Origin: Pseudomonas sp. TCU-HL1
GTDB taxonomy: Bacteria > Pseudomonadota > Gammaproteobacteria > Pseudomonadales > Pseudomonadaceae
DNA: 64,000 nt
Direction of reading: 5' to 3'
Assembly: GCF_001708505.1 (NCBI RefSeq)
Contig: NZ_CP015992.1
Location: 4,030,001-4,094,000 of the forward strand
This document shows positions 55,501-63,144 of this stretch, one piece after another; the stretch's first letter is position 1; the number at the start of each line of letters is the position of its first letter. The notes under the pieces are model-generated. The model ran no database searches. It was given only the letters and a program-made list of their open reading frames with translations, and was not told the DNA's origin. Position numbers and translations under genes: made by a program.

Positions 55501-58279
55501 CCCGCAGCTACCCGCCGAAGGCCTGGCGCTCTACGCCCGTGCCAGCGCCGGCAACCAACCGTTTTTGCTGACACGCGCCGAGCTGGAGGCCCCGGGCGAC
55601 TCGGCCACCGGCCAGCTGCCGCTGCAGGGCTGGCTGGCCGTTCCACTGATCGACCATGGCGGGCGCCACCTCGGCCTGATCCAGCTTTCCGACAAATTCG
55701 ACGGTGACTTCAACCAGGACGACCTCGCCATCGCCCAGCAATTCGCCCGGATGGCCGTGGCCGCCCTGGAAAACATCCGCCTGGTGCAACAGGTGCTCTC
55801 CGGCGAGCAGCGCCTGCAGGAACAGCTGGATTTCACCTCGGCCATCACCGACAGCGTCGGCGAAGGCCTGCTGGCCGTGGACCGCCAGGGGCGCCTGACC
55901 TTCGTCAACCCGGCCGGCGCCGGGCTGCTCGGACAAAGTGCCGACGCCCTGCTCGGGCAGGCCCTGGCCGACCACCTGCCACTGGACCTCTACAGCGCGC
56001 CCGCCACCGGCAGTCGCCATGGCGAAGTCAGCCTGGACGGCGAACGCCATGTCGCCTACGACTGCGCGCCCCTGCTGCATGCCCGGACACTCGGCGGCTG
56101 GGTCATCGCGTTCCGCGATATCAGCCGCGCCAAAGAGTCGGAGAAACAACTGCGCATCCTCCAGCGCAGCATCGAGGCCAGCTACAACGGCGCGCTGATC
56201 TGCGACGCCACGGCCGACGACCTGCCGATCATCTATGTCAACCCGGCCTTCGAGCGCATCACCGGCTACAGCGCGGGCGAGGCCCTGGGGCGCAATTGCC
56301 GCTTCCTCCAGGGCGCCGACCGGGAGCAAGCGGGCATCGCCGAAATCCGCCACTCCCTGGCGGAAAAGCGTGAGGTTCACGTGGTGCTGCGCAACTTCCG
56401 CAAGGACGGCACCCCGTTCTGGAACGATCTCTATATTGCCCCGGTACCCAACGAGCACGGCGAAATCACCCACTTCATCGGCGTGCAGAACGACATCTCC
56501 GAACAGAAACGGGTGGAGTCCGAACTGGCCTACAACGCCAGCCACGATGTGCTCACCGGCCTGCCCAACCGTTCCCTGCTCGAAGACCGCCTGCGCCAGG
56601 GCTGCCAGATCAGCCAGCGCTACCAGCGCAAGCTGGCGGTGATGTTCATCGACCTCGACGGTTTCAAGCCGATCAACGACTCCATGGGCCACGGCATCGG
56701 CGACCAGATTCTGGTGGAAGTGGCGCGACGTCTGAGCCAGCAGGTACGCCCCGGCGATACCGTGGCACGCCTGGGCGGGGACGAATTCATCCTGATCCTG
56801 CCGGACCTCGCCCGCGAGGAAGATGTGCTGCAAGTGGCTGAACGGGTCATCGACTGCATCGCCCGCCCCTACCCGATCGCCGGCAGCGAACTGCACATCA
56901 CCGCCAGCCTGGGCATCGCCATGAGCGAAAAGGGCATGCAGCAGCCCATGCAACTGATCCAGCAGGCGGACCTGGCCATGTACAAGGCCAAGCAGCAGGG
57001 GCGCAACTGCTACCAGTGGTACACCACCGACCTGGAACAGAAGGTCAGCGAACGGGTGACCCTGCGCAATGAACTGCAGAAGGCCCTGGAAGCCAGCGCC
57101 TTCATGCTCTACTACCAACCCCAGATCGACGGCCGGAACGGCCGGGTCACTGGCTACGAAGCGCTGCTGCGCTGGCAGCATCCCCTGCTGGGGTTCATCT
57201 CCCCGTCGCAGTTCGTGCCGGTGGCCGAAGACACCGGGCAGATCATCCCGCTCAGCGAATGGGTGCTGGCCACCGCCTGCCGTGACTGCCGTGAACTGCT
57301 CGACCGGGGCATGGGCAGCACCGTGGTCGCGGTGAACATCTCGGCGGTGCACTTCCAGCGCAACATCTTCGTCGACAGCGTGCGCCGCGTTCTCGAAGAA
57401 ACGCGCCTACCGGCCGAAATGCTGGAACTGGAAATCACCGAGACCGTGCTGCTGGACAACGCCGAACGCGCGATTGCCACCCTGCAGGCGCTCAAGGCCC
57501 TGGGCGTGCGCCTGTCCATCGACGACTTCGGCACCGGCTTCTCCAGCCTCAACTACCTCAAGCGCCTGCCTATCGACAAAGTGAAGATCGACCGCGCCTT
57601 CGTGCAAGAGATCATCAGCGACCACCACGACGCGGCCATCACCCAAGGCATCATTTCCATGGCCCACCACCTGCGCCTGCGGGTGATCGCCGAAGGGGTG
57701 GAGACCGAACCCCAGTTCGCCTTCCTGAAGAAAAGCCACTGCGACGAGTTCCAGGGCTACTACTTCGCCCGCCCCATGCCTTTCAAGCAGCTGGAGCAGT
57801 TCCTCCACGAGCACCACAAGAGCCCGGCGGCCTACCTGGAAACCCGCTCAGGCACCAGCAACACCCAGACCCTGCTGCTGCTCGACGACGAAGAAAACAT
57901 CCTGCGCGCCCTGACCCGCGTATTGCGCCGCGACGGCTACCAGATCCTTACCGCCTCCCGCGCACAGGACGCATTTGCCCAACTGGCCAAGCACGACATC
58001 CAGGTGATCCTCTCCGACCAGCGCATGCCGGAAATGAACGGCACCGAGTTCCTCAGCCGGGTCAAGGACCTCTACCCCGACACCATCCGCATCGTGCTCT
58101 CCGGCTACACCGACCTGAAGTCCGTCACTGACGCCATCAACCAGGGCGCCATCTACAAGTTCCTCACCAAACCCTGGGACGACGAGCAGCTCCGTGCGGT
58201 CATCGCGCAGGCCTTCCTCCACCACAGCCTGGCCAAGGCCAAGGAAGAGAACGCGACGGTGGAAGAGGATGAGGAATGA
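52571..58279 (+). CDS. giant membrane sensor: PAS/GAF/LOV-GGDEF-EAL-receiver
   Basis: The protein is about 1902 residues from the ATG at 52571 (MATYHRHFSFQAFLHCLAFA), chosen for the GAGGCGG site and the directly following helix; an ATG at 52508 overlapping the previous gene is possible. Order: N-terminal membrane helices (about 10-220), an extracytoplasmic sensor segment bounded by a further helix near 450, PAS, GAF (about 630-770), PAS, GAF (about 930-1080), PAS, and a LOV domain with C1243 in GRNCRFLQG plus NFRKDG, FWNDL and FIGVQ. GGDEF (1402-1406, intact) and EAL (1530-1532, intact) follow. The C-terminal receiver has acceptor D1816 in LSDQRMPEM. Predicted roles are synthesis and hydrolysis of c-di-GMP, gated by several inputs and possibly by blue light. 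Confidence 0.9.
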   Translation: MATYHRHFSFQAFLHCLAFALLALGGISLIAFAIPTNPARHELVLLPDTALLTLLAGTALLSATHGLRRLPLLTGLALIVFAGYSLGHNVLAGGSDHGRSLISSYWRIRSELAIVGGLFGLAVILAATRQGGRWLSQLCGISLIGLALMSELSLQGAGHSLPRFAFYPESGHIANFFTALLGGAVLILCALPDEHRRLLDRRTLITGMLGALATCVGGFLLSQNEVTTLNTHSHQLLLRAQSSIENTLTVRLQLMQRMAERWQNLRGLPPDALWQQEAHSYLRDFPNINLIALLDADLKPIQQLGRNRQAGDWLARFLAQAELRDWLLAVRLGQGAQMSAAQSFAAEDNSTLVATPLRIDGRPAALLVASLDIGATLDRQLGRDLDGFVLEVFEGPKRIYASAMGSEGHSLFPVGVQRANLGPEGRWTLRTYQALPRSDYAAVYLPPLFMLFGLGFTFLLMVSQRFARLAIERSQNLRESNRELELSLQHQARLQVQNQRIMDYSMDVLCSIDEAERFTQVSPSCHSVLGYRPEEMIGHPYTDFVLAEDRERTRGDVQAIIRGDSWDAVRNRCQRKDGSVVHLLWSAGWSEGERTLFAVAHDITSLVRHEAYAEDQRDILSMISTDQPLQDILKAICQMSETLEPTALCSVLLVDGDRKHLHLGAAPSLPEAYGQTLDGLPIGPLSGTCGTAVFRRQMVISEDISEDPLWHEHREQALRHGLRACWAIPLISHHGDVLGTFAVHLRHPCAPDDEALQLIGTAGQLAAIAIERQNDHLRLQVSEQRYRSLFTFNPDPVFSFDPEGRFVSLNQAGCELIGYSAPELPGQSFTSLVQAEDVERLRRHFRTVLQGTAQRYELRCRNRAGQVLELDITNLPIVVEGQIVGVFGIAKDIGERNRMTRTLQETLTQSERKAQLLHGLSDTALRIGGILDTHALLDFMCEQLRQLVGAHQALFNLADDQRLDAFSLSTKYQAWQAPQLPAEGLALYARASAGNQPFLLTRAELEAPGDSATGQLPLQGWLAVPLIDHGGRHLGLIQLSDKFDGDFNQDDLAIAQQFARMAVAALENIRLVQQVLSGEQRLQEQLDFTSAITDSVGEGLLAVDRQGRLTFVNPAGAGLLGQSADALLGQALADHLPLDLYSAPATGSRHGEVSLDGERHVAYDCAPLLHARTLGGWVIAFRDISRAKESEKQLRILQRSIEASYNGALICDATADDLPIIYVNPAFERITGYSAGEALGRNCRFLQGADREQAGIAEIRHSLAEKREVHVVLRNFRKDGTPFWNDLYIAPVPNEHGEITHFIGVQNDISEQKRVESELAYNASHDVLTGLPNRSLLEDRLRQGCQISQRYQRKLAVMFIDLDGFKPINDSMGHGIGDQILVEVARRLSQQVRPGDTVARLGGDEFILILPDLAREEDVLQVAERVIDCIARPYPIAGSELHITASLGIAMSEKGMQQPMQLIQQADLAMYKAKQQGRNCYQWYTTDLEQKVSERVTLRNELQKALEASAFMLYYQPQIDGRNGRVTGYEALLRWQHPLLGFISPSQFVPVAEDTGQIIPLSEWVLATACRDCRELLDRGMGSTVVAVNISAVHFQRNIFVDSVRRVLEETRLPAEMLELEITETVLLDNAERAIATLQALKALGVRLSIDDFGTGFSSLNYLKRLPIDKVKIDRAFVQEIISDHHDAAITQGIISMAHHLRLRVIAEGVETEPQFAFLKKSHCDEFQGYYFARPMPFKQLEQFLHEHHKSPAAYLETRSGTSNTQTLLLLDDEENILRALTRVLRRDGYQILTASRAQDAFAQLAKHDIQVILSDQRMPEMNGTEFLSRVKDLYPDTIRIVLSGYTDLKSVTDAINQGAIYKFLTKPWDDEQLRAVIAQAFLHHSLAKAKEENATVEEDEE

Positions 58280-58291
58280 AGCAAGAGGCCC

Positions 58292-58389
58292 TGTGGGAGC
58301 GAATTCATTCGCGAAGCAGGCCGCAGGCCTGCCCTGCGGGCCCCCATAGAGACGCTACACATCCATTCGCGAATGAATTCGCTCCCACA
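58292..58389. repeat. inverted pair of the dispersed GCGAATTCATTCGC repeat
   Basis: Two 24-bp copies (58292-58315 and 58366-58389) are perfect inverted repeats of each other around a GC-rich centre with its own short hairpin (GCAGGCCGCAGGCCTGC). The structure is that of a REP doublet and may also terminate transcription between the convergent giant sensor gene and tetR. Confidence 0.85.
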
Positions 58390-58397
58390 AAAAAGAC

Positions 58398-59105
58398 CTA
58401 AACCGCTCCCAACGCCTGCAACACGCTGGCCCCGGTGAAGAGGAACAGCACCTGCTCCTCCGCCTCCGCACGGATGGCCTCGCGGCGATCCGGTTCGCCG
58501 ATGTAGTCCAGGGACATCTGGAACAGGTTGCGGCTGATCAGGCGCGACACGCGCCGTACCACCGGCTCGGGCACCGTGGCCGGCAGCAGCGTGTACTCGA
58601 AGACGTCTTCGGCCATGTCGGCGGCGAAGTCTTCCATCACTTCGCGCAAGGCTTCTCGCAGCACCGGTGAGGCGCCATGCAGCTCACGCACGCCGATGAT
58701 GAAGGCCTCGGCGTTACCGTCGACGAAATCGAAGAACAGCTGCACCGTCTCATGGCAAACCCGCCGGCCTCGTCCGAGGTCGATGCCCATCAGCTTCGGC
58801 GTACCGCCGCCATCGCCCTGCACGGCACGTGCCGCCGCCTCGCGGCGAAGGTCGCGCAAGGGCTGGCGGAGCTGCGTGGCAATCGTGCGGATGATCGCCA
58901 GGCCCAGGTCATCCACATCCTTGAAGTGGCGATAGAAGGTGTTGGGGTTCAGCCCGGCCTCCCGCGCCAACTCGCGCAGGCCCAGGCTACCCAGGCTGCG
59001 GCTCTGGGAACCCAGGCGCAGCGCCGCCTCCATCAGCAGGCGCTTGCCGGGTGCATCGGGGGCTCGGTCTGGCGACTGCGAACTGTCGCCGCTGACGGAA
59101 TTCAT
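58398..59105 (-). CDS. TetR-family repressor
   Basis: The 235-residue regulator has an N-terminal DNA-binding domain (about 20-70) with LGLRELAREAGLNPNTFYRHF, which resembles the FabR/DesT-type subfamily. The ligand domain is larger than average and rich in E and V. It is transcribed divergently from a monooxygenase/dehydrogenase pair across a 114-bp gap holding a double palindrome, so it most likely represses those genes and itself. The ligand is unknown; a fatty or hydrophobic compound is a guess from the subfamily. Confidence 0.87.
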   Translation of the reverse strand: MNSVSGDSSQSPDRAPDAPGKRLLMEAALRLGSQSRSLGSLGLRELAREAGLNPNTFYRHFKDVDDLGLAIIRTIATQLRQPLRDLRREAAARAVQGDGGGTPKLMGIDLGRGRRVCHETVQLFFDFVDGNAEAFIIGVRELHGASPVLREALREVMEDFAADMAEDVFEYTLLPATVPEPVVRRVSRLISRNLFQMSLDYIGEPDRREAIRAEAEEQVLFLFTGASVLQALGAV

Positions 59106-59153
59106 GTCTGGCCCTACCTAAGGTTGGTTGTGACGCCGTTGGATTGCCGGCGA

Positions 59154-59189
59154 GTATACAGTTGTCTACCTTGGTATGCAGCTGTATAC
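59154..59189. promoter_or_regulatory. double palindromic operator between tetR and the monooxygenase gene
   Basis: Two 16-bp near-palindromes, GTATACAGTTGTCTAC (59154) and GTATGCAGCTGTATAC (59174), are spaced exactly 20 bp apart. The outer halves GTATACAG and CTGTATAC are perfect inverted repeats. This layout suits binding of two TetR dimers. Confidence 0.75.
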
Positions 59190-59219
59190 GTCGCAACTAA
59201 TAAGAAAGGAGCTCCGCCC

Positions 59220-60770
59220 ATGAACGCGTCAGCCTCACCCCGTCCCATCGCCCGCCATTGCAAGATTGCCATCATCGGCTCCGGCTTCTCTGGCCTGGGC
59301 ATGGCGATCCGCCTGAAGCAGAAGGGCGAGAACGATTTCCTCCTGTTCGAAAAGGAGCCCGGCATTGGCGGCACCTGGCGGGTGAACAATTACCCGGGCT
59401 GCGGCTGCGACGTGCAATCGCACCTGTATTCATTCTCCTTCGAGCCGAACCCCAACTGGACGCGCATGTTCGCCAAGCAAGGGGAAATCAAGACCTACCT
59501 GGAAGGCTGCTGGGAAAAGTACCGATTGCAGGACAAGACCCTGCTCAACACCGAAATCACTCGCCTGGCCTGGAATGACGTGGACGAGCTGTGGCAGATC
59601 GAAGACGCCGCCGGCCATCGCTACACCGCGCAGTTCGTGGTCTCCGGCATGGGCGCCCTGTCCACCCCGTCGACCCCGGCGCTGCACGGCCTGGAGAACT
59701 TCAAGGGGATGCGCTTCCATTCCCAGCAGTGGAACCACGACTACGAACTCACCGGCAAGCGCGTCGCCGTGGTCGGCACGGGCGCCTCCAGCATCCAGTT
59801 CGTACCGCAGATCCAGAAACAGGTCGCCCAGCTCGACCTCTACCAGCGCACCGCGCCCTGGATCATGCCCAAGCCCGACCGCGCCATCAGCGAGGGCGAG
59901 CGCTCCCGCTTCAAGCGCTTCCCCTTCCTGCAGACACTCTGGCGCGGCGCCATCTACGCCGTCCTCGAAAGCCGCGTGGTGGGCTTTGCGCTGACGCCAC
60001 GGGTGATGAAACTCGCCGAACTGGTCGCCAAGGGCTACATCAAGCGCAAGATCAAGGACCCGGTGCTGCGCGCCAAAGTCACCCCGGACTACACCATGGG
60101 CTGCAAGCGCGTGCTGATTTCCAACGACTACTACCCGGCGCTGGCCCAGCCGAACGTCGACGTGATCACCGACGGCATCCAGGAAGTCCGCGCCCATAGC
60201 ATCGTCACCGCCGACGGCCAGGAACGCGAGATCGACGCCATCATCTTCGGCACCGGCTTCACCCCCAGCGACCCGCTGCCCCGTGGCGTGGTGTTCGGCC
60301 GAAACGGCGTCGACCTGCTGGATACCTGGCCACAAGGCCCCGAAGCCTACAAGGGCACCCTGACCGCCGGCTTCCCCAACCTGTTCTTCCTCATGGGGCC
60401 GAACACCGGGCTTGGACATAACTCCATGGTCTACATGATCGAATCGCAGATCCATTACGTGCTCGGCGCCCTCGACCTGCTCGACGCCCGCCGCCTGCGC
60501 TCTCTGGAGGTCAAGCGCGACGTGCAGGACAGGTTCAACGGCAAGCTCCAGGGCAGCCTCGGCAATACCGTGTGGAACGCCGGCGGCTGCAAGAGCTGGT
60601 ACCTGCACCCAGTGACCGGTCGCAACTGCACCGTCTGGCCCGGCTTCACCTGGCGCTTCCGCCTGCTGACCCGCAACTTCGACCCGGCGGCCTACCATTT
60701 CAGCCGCAGCGTGCCCGCGCACGCTGCCCAGGGACCGCTGCAACTGGCCACCCTGGAGGTGTCGGCATGA
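59220..60770 (+). CDS. flavin-containing (Baeyer-Villiger-type) monooxygenase
   Basis: The 516-residue FAD/NADPH enzyme starts at 59220 behind an AGGAG site. FAD-binding GSGFSGLGMAIRL lies near residue 20, the NADPH-binding VVGTGASSIQFVP near residue 185, and the Baeyer-Villiger fingerprint F-x-G-x3-H-x3-W is present as FKGMRFHSQQW. It should insert oxygen into a ketone or aldehyde, or hydroxylate a soft nucleophile; the substrate is unknown. Its stop overlaps the next gene as ATGA. A similar TetR-monooxygenase-dehydrogenase cluster occurs in PAO1 (PA1537-PA1539, from memory). Confidence 0.9.
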   Translation: MNASASPRPIARHCKIAIIGSGFSGLGMAIRLKQKGENDFLLFEKEPGIGGTWRVNNYPGCGCDVQSHLYSFSFEPNPNWTRMFAKQGEIKTYLEGCWEKYRLQDKTLLNTEITRLAWNDVDELWQIEDAAGHRYTAQFVVSGMGALSTPSTPALHGLENFKGMRFHSQQWNHDYELTGKRVAVVGTGASSIQFVPQIQKQVAQLDLYQRTAPWIMPKPDRAISEGERSRFKRFPFLQTLWRGAIYAVLESRVVGFALTPRVMKLAELVAKGYIKRKIKDPVLRAKVTPDYTMGCKRVLISNDYYPALAQPNVDVITDGIQEVRAHSIVTADGQEREIDAIIFGTGFTPSDPLPRGVVFGRNGVDLLDTWPQGPEAYKGTLTAGFPNLFFLMGPNTGLGHNSMVYMIESQIHYVLGALDLLDARRLRSLEVKRDVQDRFNGKLQGSLGNTVWNAGGCKSWYLHPVTGRNCTVWPGFTWRFRLLTRNFDPAAYHFSRSVPAHAAQGPLQLATLEVSA

Positions 60771-61651
60771 AATCCTTTGAGAATAAAGTCGCTGCAGTCA
60801 CTGGTGCCGGTTCCGGCATTGGCCGCGCCCTGGCCTGCGCCCTCGCCCGCCAGGGCTGCCACCTGGCCCTGGCCGACGTGAATGCCGACGGCCTGTCAGA
60901 AACCGCAGCCCTGGTGCGCAAGCTGGGCGTGCAGGTCACCGAAACCCGCGTCGATGTCGCCGACCGCGACGCCGTGCACGCCTGGGCCGAACAGGTAGTG
61001 CTGGACCACGGCCGGGTCAACCTGATCGTCAACAACGCCGGCGTCGCCCATGCCGGGACAGTTGATGGCAGCGACTACTCGGAATACGAGTGGATCATGA
61101 ACATCAACTTCTGGGGCGTGGTATATGGCACCAAGGCTTTCCTGCCACACCTCAAGGCCAGTGGCGAAGGCCATGTGGTTAACGTTTCCAGCGTGTTCGG
61201 CCTGTTCGCGCAACCGGGCATGAGCGCCTACAACGCCACCAAGTTCGCTGTGCGCGGCTTTACCGAGTCATTGCGCCAGGAACTGGACATGGAAGGTTGT
61301 GGCGTCTCGGCCAGTTGCGTGCACCCCGGCGGCATTCGCACCAACATCGCCAAGACCGCGCGCATGAACGACAGCCTGGCCAAGGTCACCGGACAGGAGT
61401 CCAGCCGTGCCCGCCAGCAGTTCAACGACCAGTTGCTGCGCACCAGCCCGGAAAAGGCCGCCGACGTCATCCTGCGCGGCGTGCTCAAGGATAACCGGCG
61501 CATCCTCATCGGCGCCGACGCCTGGGCACTGGACGGCATGCAACGCCTGCTGCCGACCCTCTACCAGCGCCTGGTCACCAGTTCCATGCGCCTGGCCGCG
61601 AAGTTCGCGCCCAAGCCAAGGGCGGTGGAAGTGTCCAAGGCCGTTGATTGA
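60767..61651 (+). CDS. short-chain dehydrogenase/reductase
   Basis: The 294-residue classical SDR has the cofactor motif TGAGSGIGRALA near residue 13, NNAGVAH, the catalytic serine in VNVSSVFGLF, and the YNATK catalytic motif in MSAYNATKFAVRGF. The aspartate in LALADVNADGL favours NAD(H). It probably makes or uses the carbonyl compound handled by the co-transcribed monooxygenase. A hydrophobic C-terminal extension may contact the membrane. Confidence 0.9.
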   Translation: MKSFENKVAAVTGAGSGIGRALACALARQGCHLALADVNADGLSETAALVRKLGVQVTETRVDVADRDAVHAWAEQVVLDHGRVNLIVNNAGVAHAGTVDGSDYSEYEWIMNINFWGVVYGTKAFLPHLKASGEGHVVNVSSVFGLFAQPGMSAYNATKFAVRGFTESLRQELDMEGCGVSASCVHPGGIRTNIAKTARMNDSLAKVTGQESSRARQQFNDQLLRTSPEKAADVILRGVLKDNRRILIGADAWALDGMQRLLPTLYQRLVTSSMRLAAKFAPKPRAVEVSKAVD

Positions 61652-61687
61652 TCCCAGGGGCTGCTGCGCAGCCCTTGGCGATTGAAA

Positions 61688-61772
61688 TCGCCCCTACAGG
61701 CTGTAGGGGCGAATTCATTCGCGATGCAGGACGCAGTCCTGCCGTAGGTTGGGCAGAGGAACGAAGCCCAAC
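61688..61772. repeat. intergenic repeats upstream of aatJ
   Basis: A 12-bp arm pair (TCGCCCCTACAG at 61688, CTGTAGGGGCGA at 61701) overlaps a copy of the GCGAATTCATTCGC repeat at 61701-61724. A second hairpin with arms GTTGGGC (61748) and GCCCAAC (61766) resembles another frequent Pseudomonas intergenic element. The rest of the 61652-61835 stretch shows no gene. Confidence 0.65.
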
Positions 61773-61835
61773 GATGCGAGGCACACCAAAAAACCCTGGC
61801 ACCGCCCTCTCCAAAGATGACTACGAAGTCACTCG

Positions 61836-61881
61836 TTCGGATATCCGAACGATATTCGGAGTGCATATTCGGAAGCCCGGA
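61836..61881 (+). promoter_or_regulatory. two AauR-like activator sites upstream of aatJ
   Basis: TTCGGATATCCGAA (61836-61849) is a perfect match to the TTCGG-N4-CCGAA inverted repeat described for the acidic amino acid regulator AauR in P. putida (from memory). TTCGGAAGCCCGGA (61868-61881) matches at all but one base. The sites are 32 bp apart, about three helical turns, and lie about 90-130 bp upstream of the sigma-54 promoter. Confidence 0.8.
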
Positions 61882-61966
61882 CAAGACGAAAATCCCGTTA
61901 GCCGCCTATCAAATAAAAAACATTTAATTTCAACAACTTATATATAAATCAAAGTCACCATACAGC

Positions 61967-61982
61967 TGGCACGCATCCTGCG
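61967..61982 (+). promoter_or_regulatory. sigma-54 promoter of the aatJQMP operon
   Basis: TGGCACG-CATC-CTGCG keeps the -24 GG and -12 GC with the required 10-bp spacing; only one base of the -12 block differs from consensus. It lies 73 bp before the aatJ start. Confidence 0.82.
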
Positions 61983-62054
61983 AATACAGATCCCCGACGG
62001 ACGCGAACTCCTGCTCGCGCCGATAAGAACAATCAACATCGAGGACTGTCGTTC

Positions 62055-62963
62055 ATGCGTATGCTCCCCAAGGTTCTGGCCACCGCTATCGCAGCAACCC
62101 TGATCTCCGCTCCGGCCTTCGCCGCCGAGCTGACCGGTACCCTGAAGAAGATCAAGGAGACCGGCACCATCACCCTCGGTCACCGTGACGCTTCCATCCC
62201 CTTCTCCTACCTCGGCACCGAGCCGGGCAAGCCCATCGGCTACTCCCATGACCTCCAGCTGAAAGTGGTCGAGGCCATCAAGCAGGAACTGGGCATGCCG
62301 GAACTGAAGGTCCGCTACAACCTGGTGACCTCCCAGACCCGTATCCCGCTGGTGCAGAACGGCACCGTGGACATCGAGTGCGGCTCCACCACCAACAACC
62401 TCGAGCGCCAGAAGCAGGTTGGTTTCTCGGTCGGCATCTTCGAAGTAGGCACCCGCCTGCTGTCGAAGAAATCCGCCGGCATCAATGAATTCGACGCCCT
62501 GAAAGGCAAGAACGTGGTGACCACCGCCGGCACCACCTCCGAGCGCCTGCTCAAGTCCATGAACGCCGAGAAGCAGATGGGCATGAACATCATCTCGGCC
62601 AAGGACCACGGCGAATCCTTCCTGATGCTGGAGTCCGGCCGCGCCGTGGCCTTCATGATGGACGACGCCCTGCTCTACGGTGAAATGGCCAAGGCCAAGA
62701 AGCCCGATGACTGGGTCGTGACCGGCACCCCGCAGTCCTTCGAAATCTACGGCTGCATGGTCCGCAAGGGTGACGAGCCCTTCAAGCATGTGGTCGACAA
62801 GGCCATCGCCAACACCTTCGCCTCCGGCGAGATCAACGGCATCTACGACAAGTGGTTCACCCAGCCCATCCCTCCGAAGGGCCTGAACCTGAACTTCCCC
62901 ATGAGCGAAGAGCTGAAGAAGCTGGTGGCCAATCCCACCGACAAGTCGGCTGAAGAAATCTGA
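62055..62963 (+). CDS. aatJ: acidic amino acid ABC transporter binding protein
   Basis: The 302-residue periplasmic solute-binding protein has a signal peptide (MRMLPKVLATAIAATLISAP, ending AFA/AEL) and family 3 extracellular ligand-binding domain blocks such as TITLGHRDASIPFSYLG, VDIECGSTTNNLERQKQVGF and MMDDALLYGEMAKAK. The class binds glutamate/aspartate (GltI/AatJ; PA1342 in PAO1 from memory). AauR-like sites and a sigma-54 promoter lie upstream, so use of acidic amino acids should induce it. Confidence 0.93.
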   Translation: MRMLPKVLATAIAATLISAPAFAAELTGTLKKIKETGTITLGHRDASIPFSYLGTEPGKPIGYSHDLQLKVVEAIKQELGMPELKVRYNLVTSQTRIPLVQNGTVDIECGSTTNNLERQKQVGFSVGIFEVGTRLLSKKSAGINEFDALKGKNVVTTAGTTSERLLKSMNAEKQMGMNIISAKDHGESFLMLESGRAVAFMMDDALLYGEMAKAKKPDDWVVTGTPQSFEIYGCMVRKGDEPFKHVVDKAIANTFASGEINGIYDKWFTQPIPPKGLNLNFPMSEELKKLVANPTDKSAEEI

Positions 62964-62986
62964 CGCAGCCCCGCTCCGCTTCAGCT

Positions 62987-63084
62987 CCCCTCTCCCTTAA
63001 GGGAGAGGGGTTGGGGGAGAGGGTGGTGGGCTCCGTGCATGGCCATGCTGCCCTCTCCCCGGCCCTCTCCCTGAAGGGAGAGGG
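62987..63084 (+). repeat. intercistronic REP-like hairpins between aatJ and aatQ
   Basis: Two perfect or near-perfect palindromes are present: 62987-63010 (arms CCCCTCTCCCTT / AAGGGAGAGGGG) and 63063-63084 (CCCTCTCCCT-GA-AGGGAGAGGG). They are separated by a GA-rich/TC-rich stretch that can pair further. The elements probably protect the 3' end of the abundant binding-protein mRNA and lower permease expression, as for REP sequences in other binding-protein operons. Confidence 0.75.
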
Positions 63085-63144
63085 AGTTTCCCCCCTTCCA
63101 CTGCCTTCACCGCAGAACGATCGACCTGATAGGGGACAACCCTG

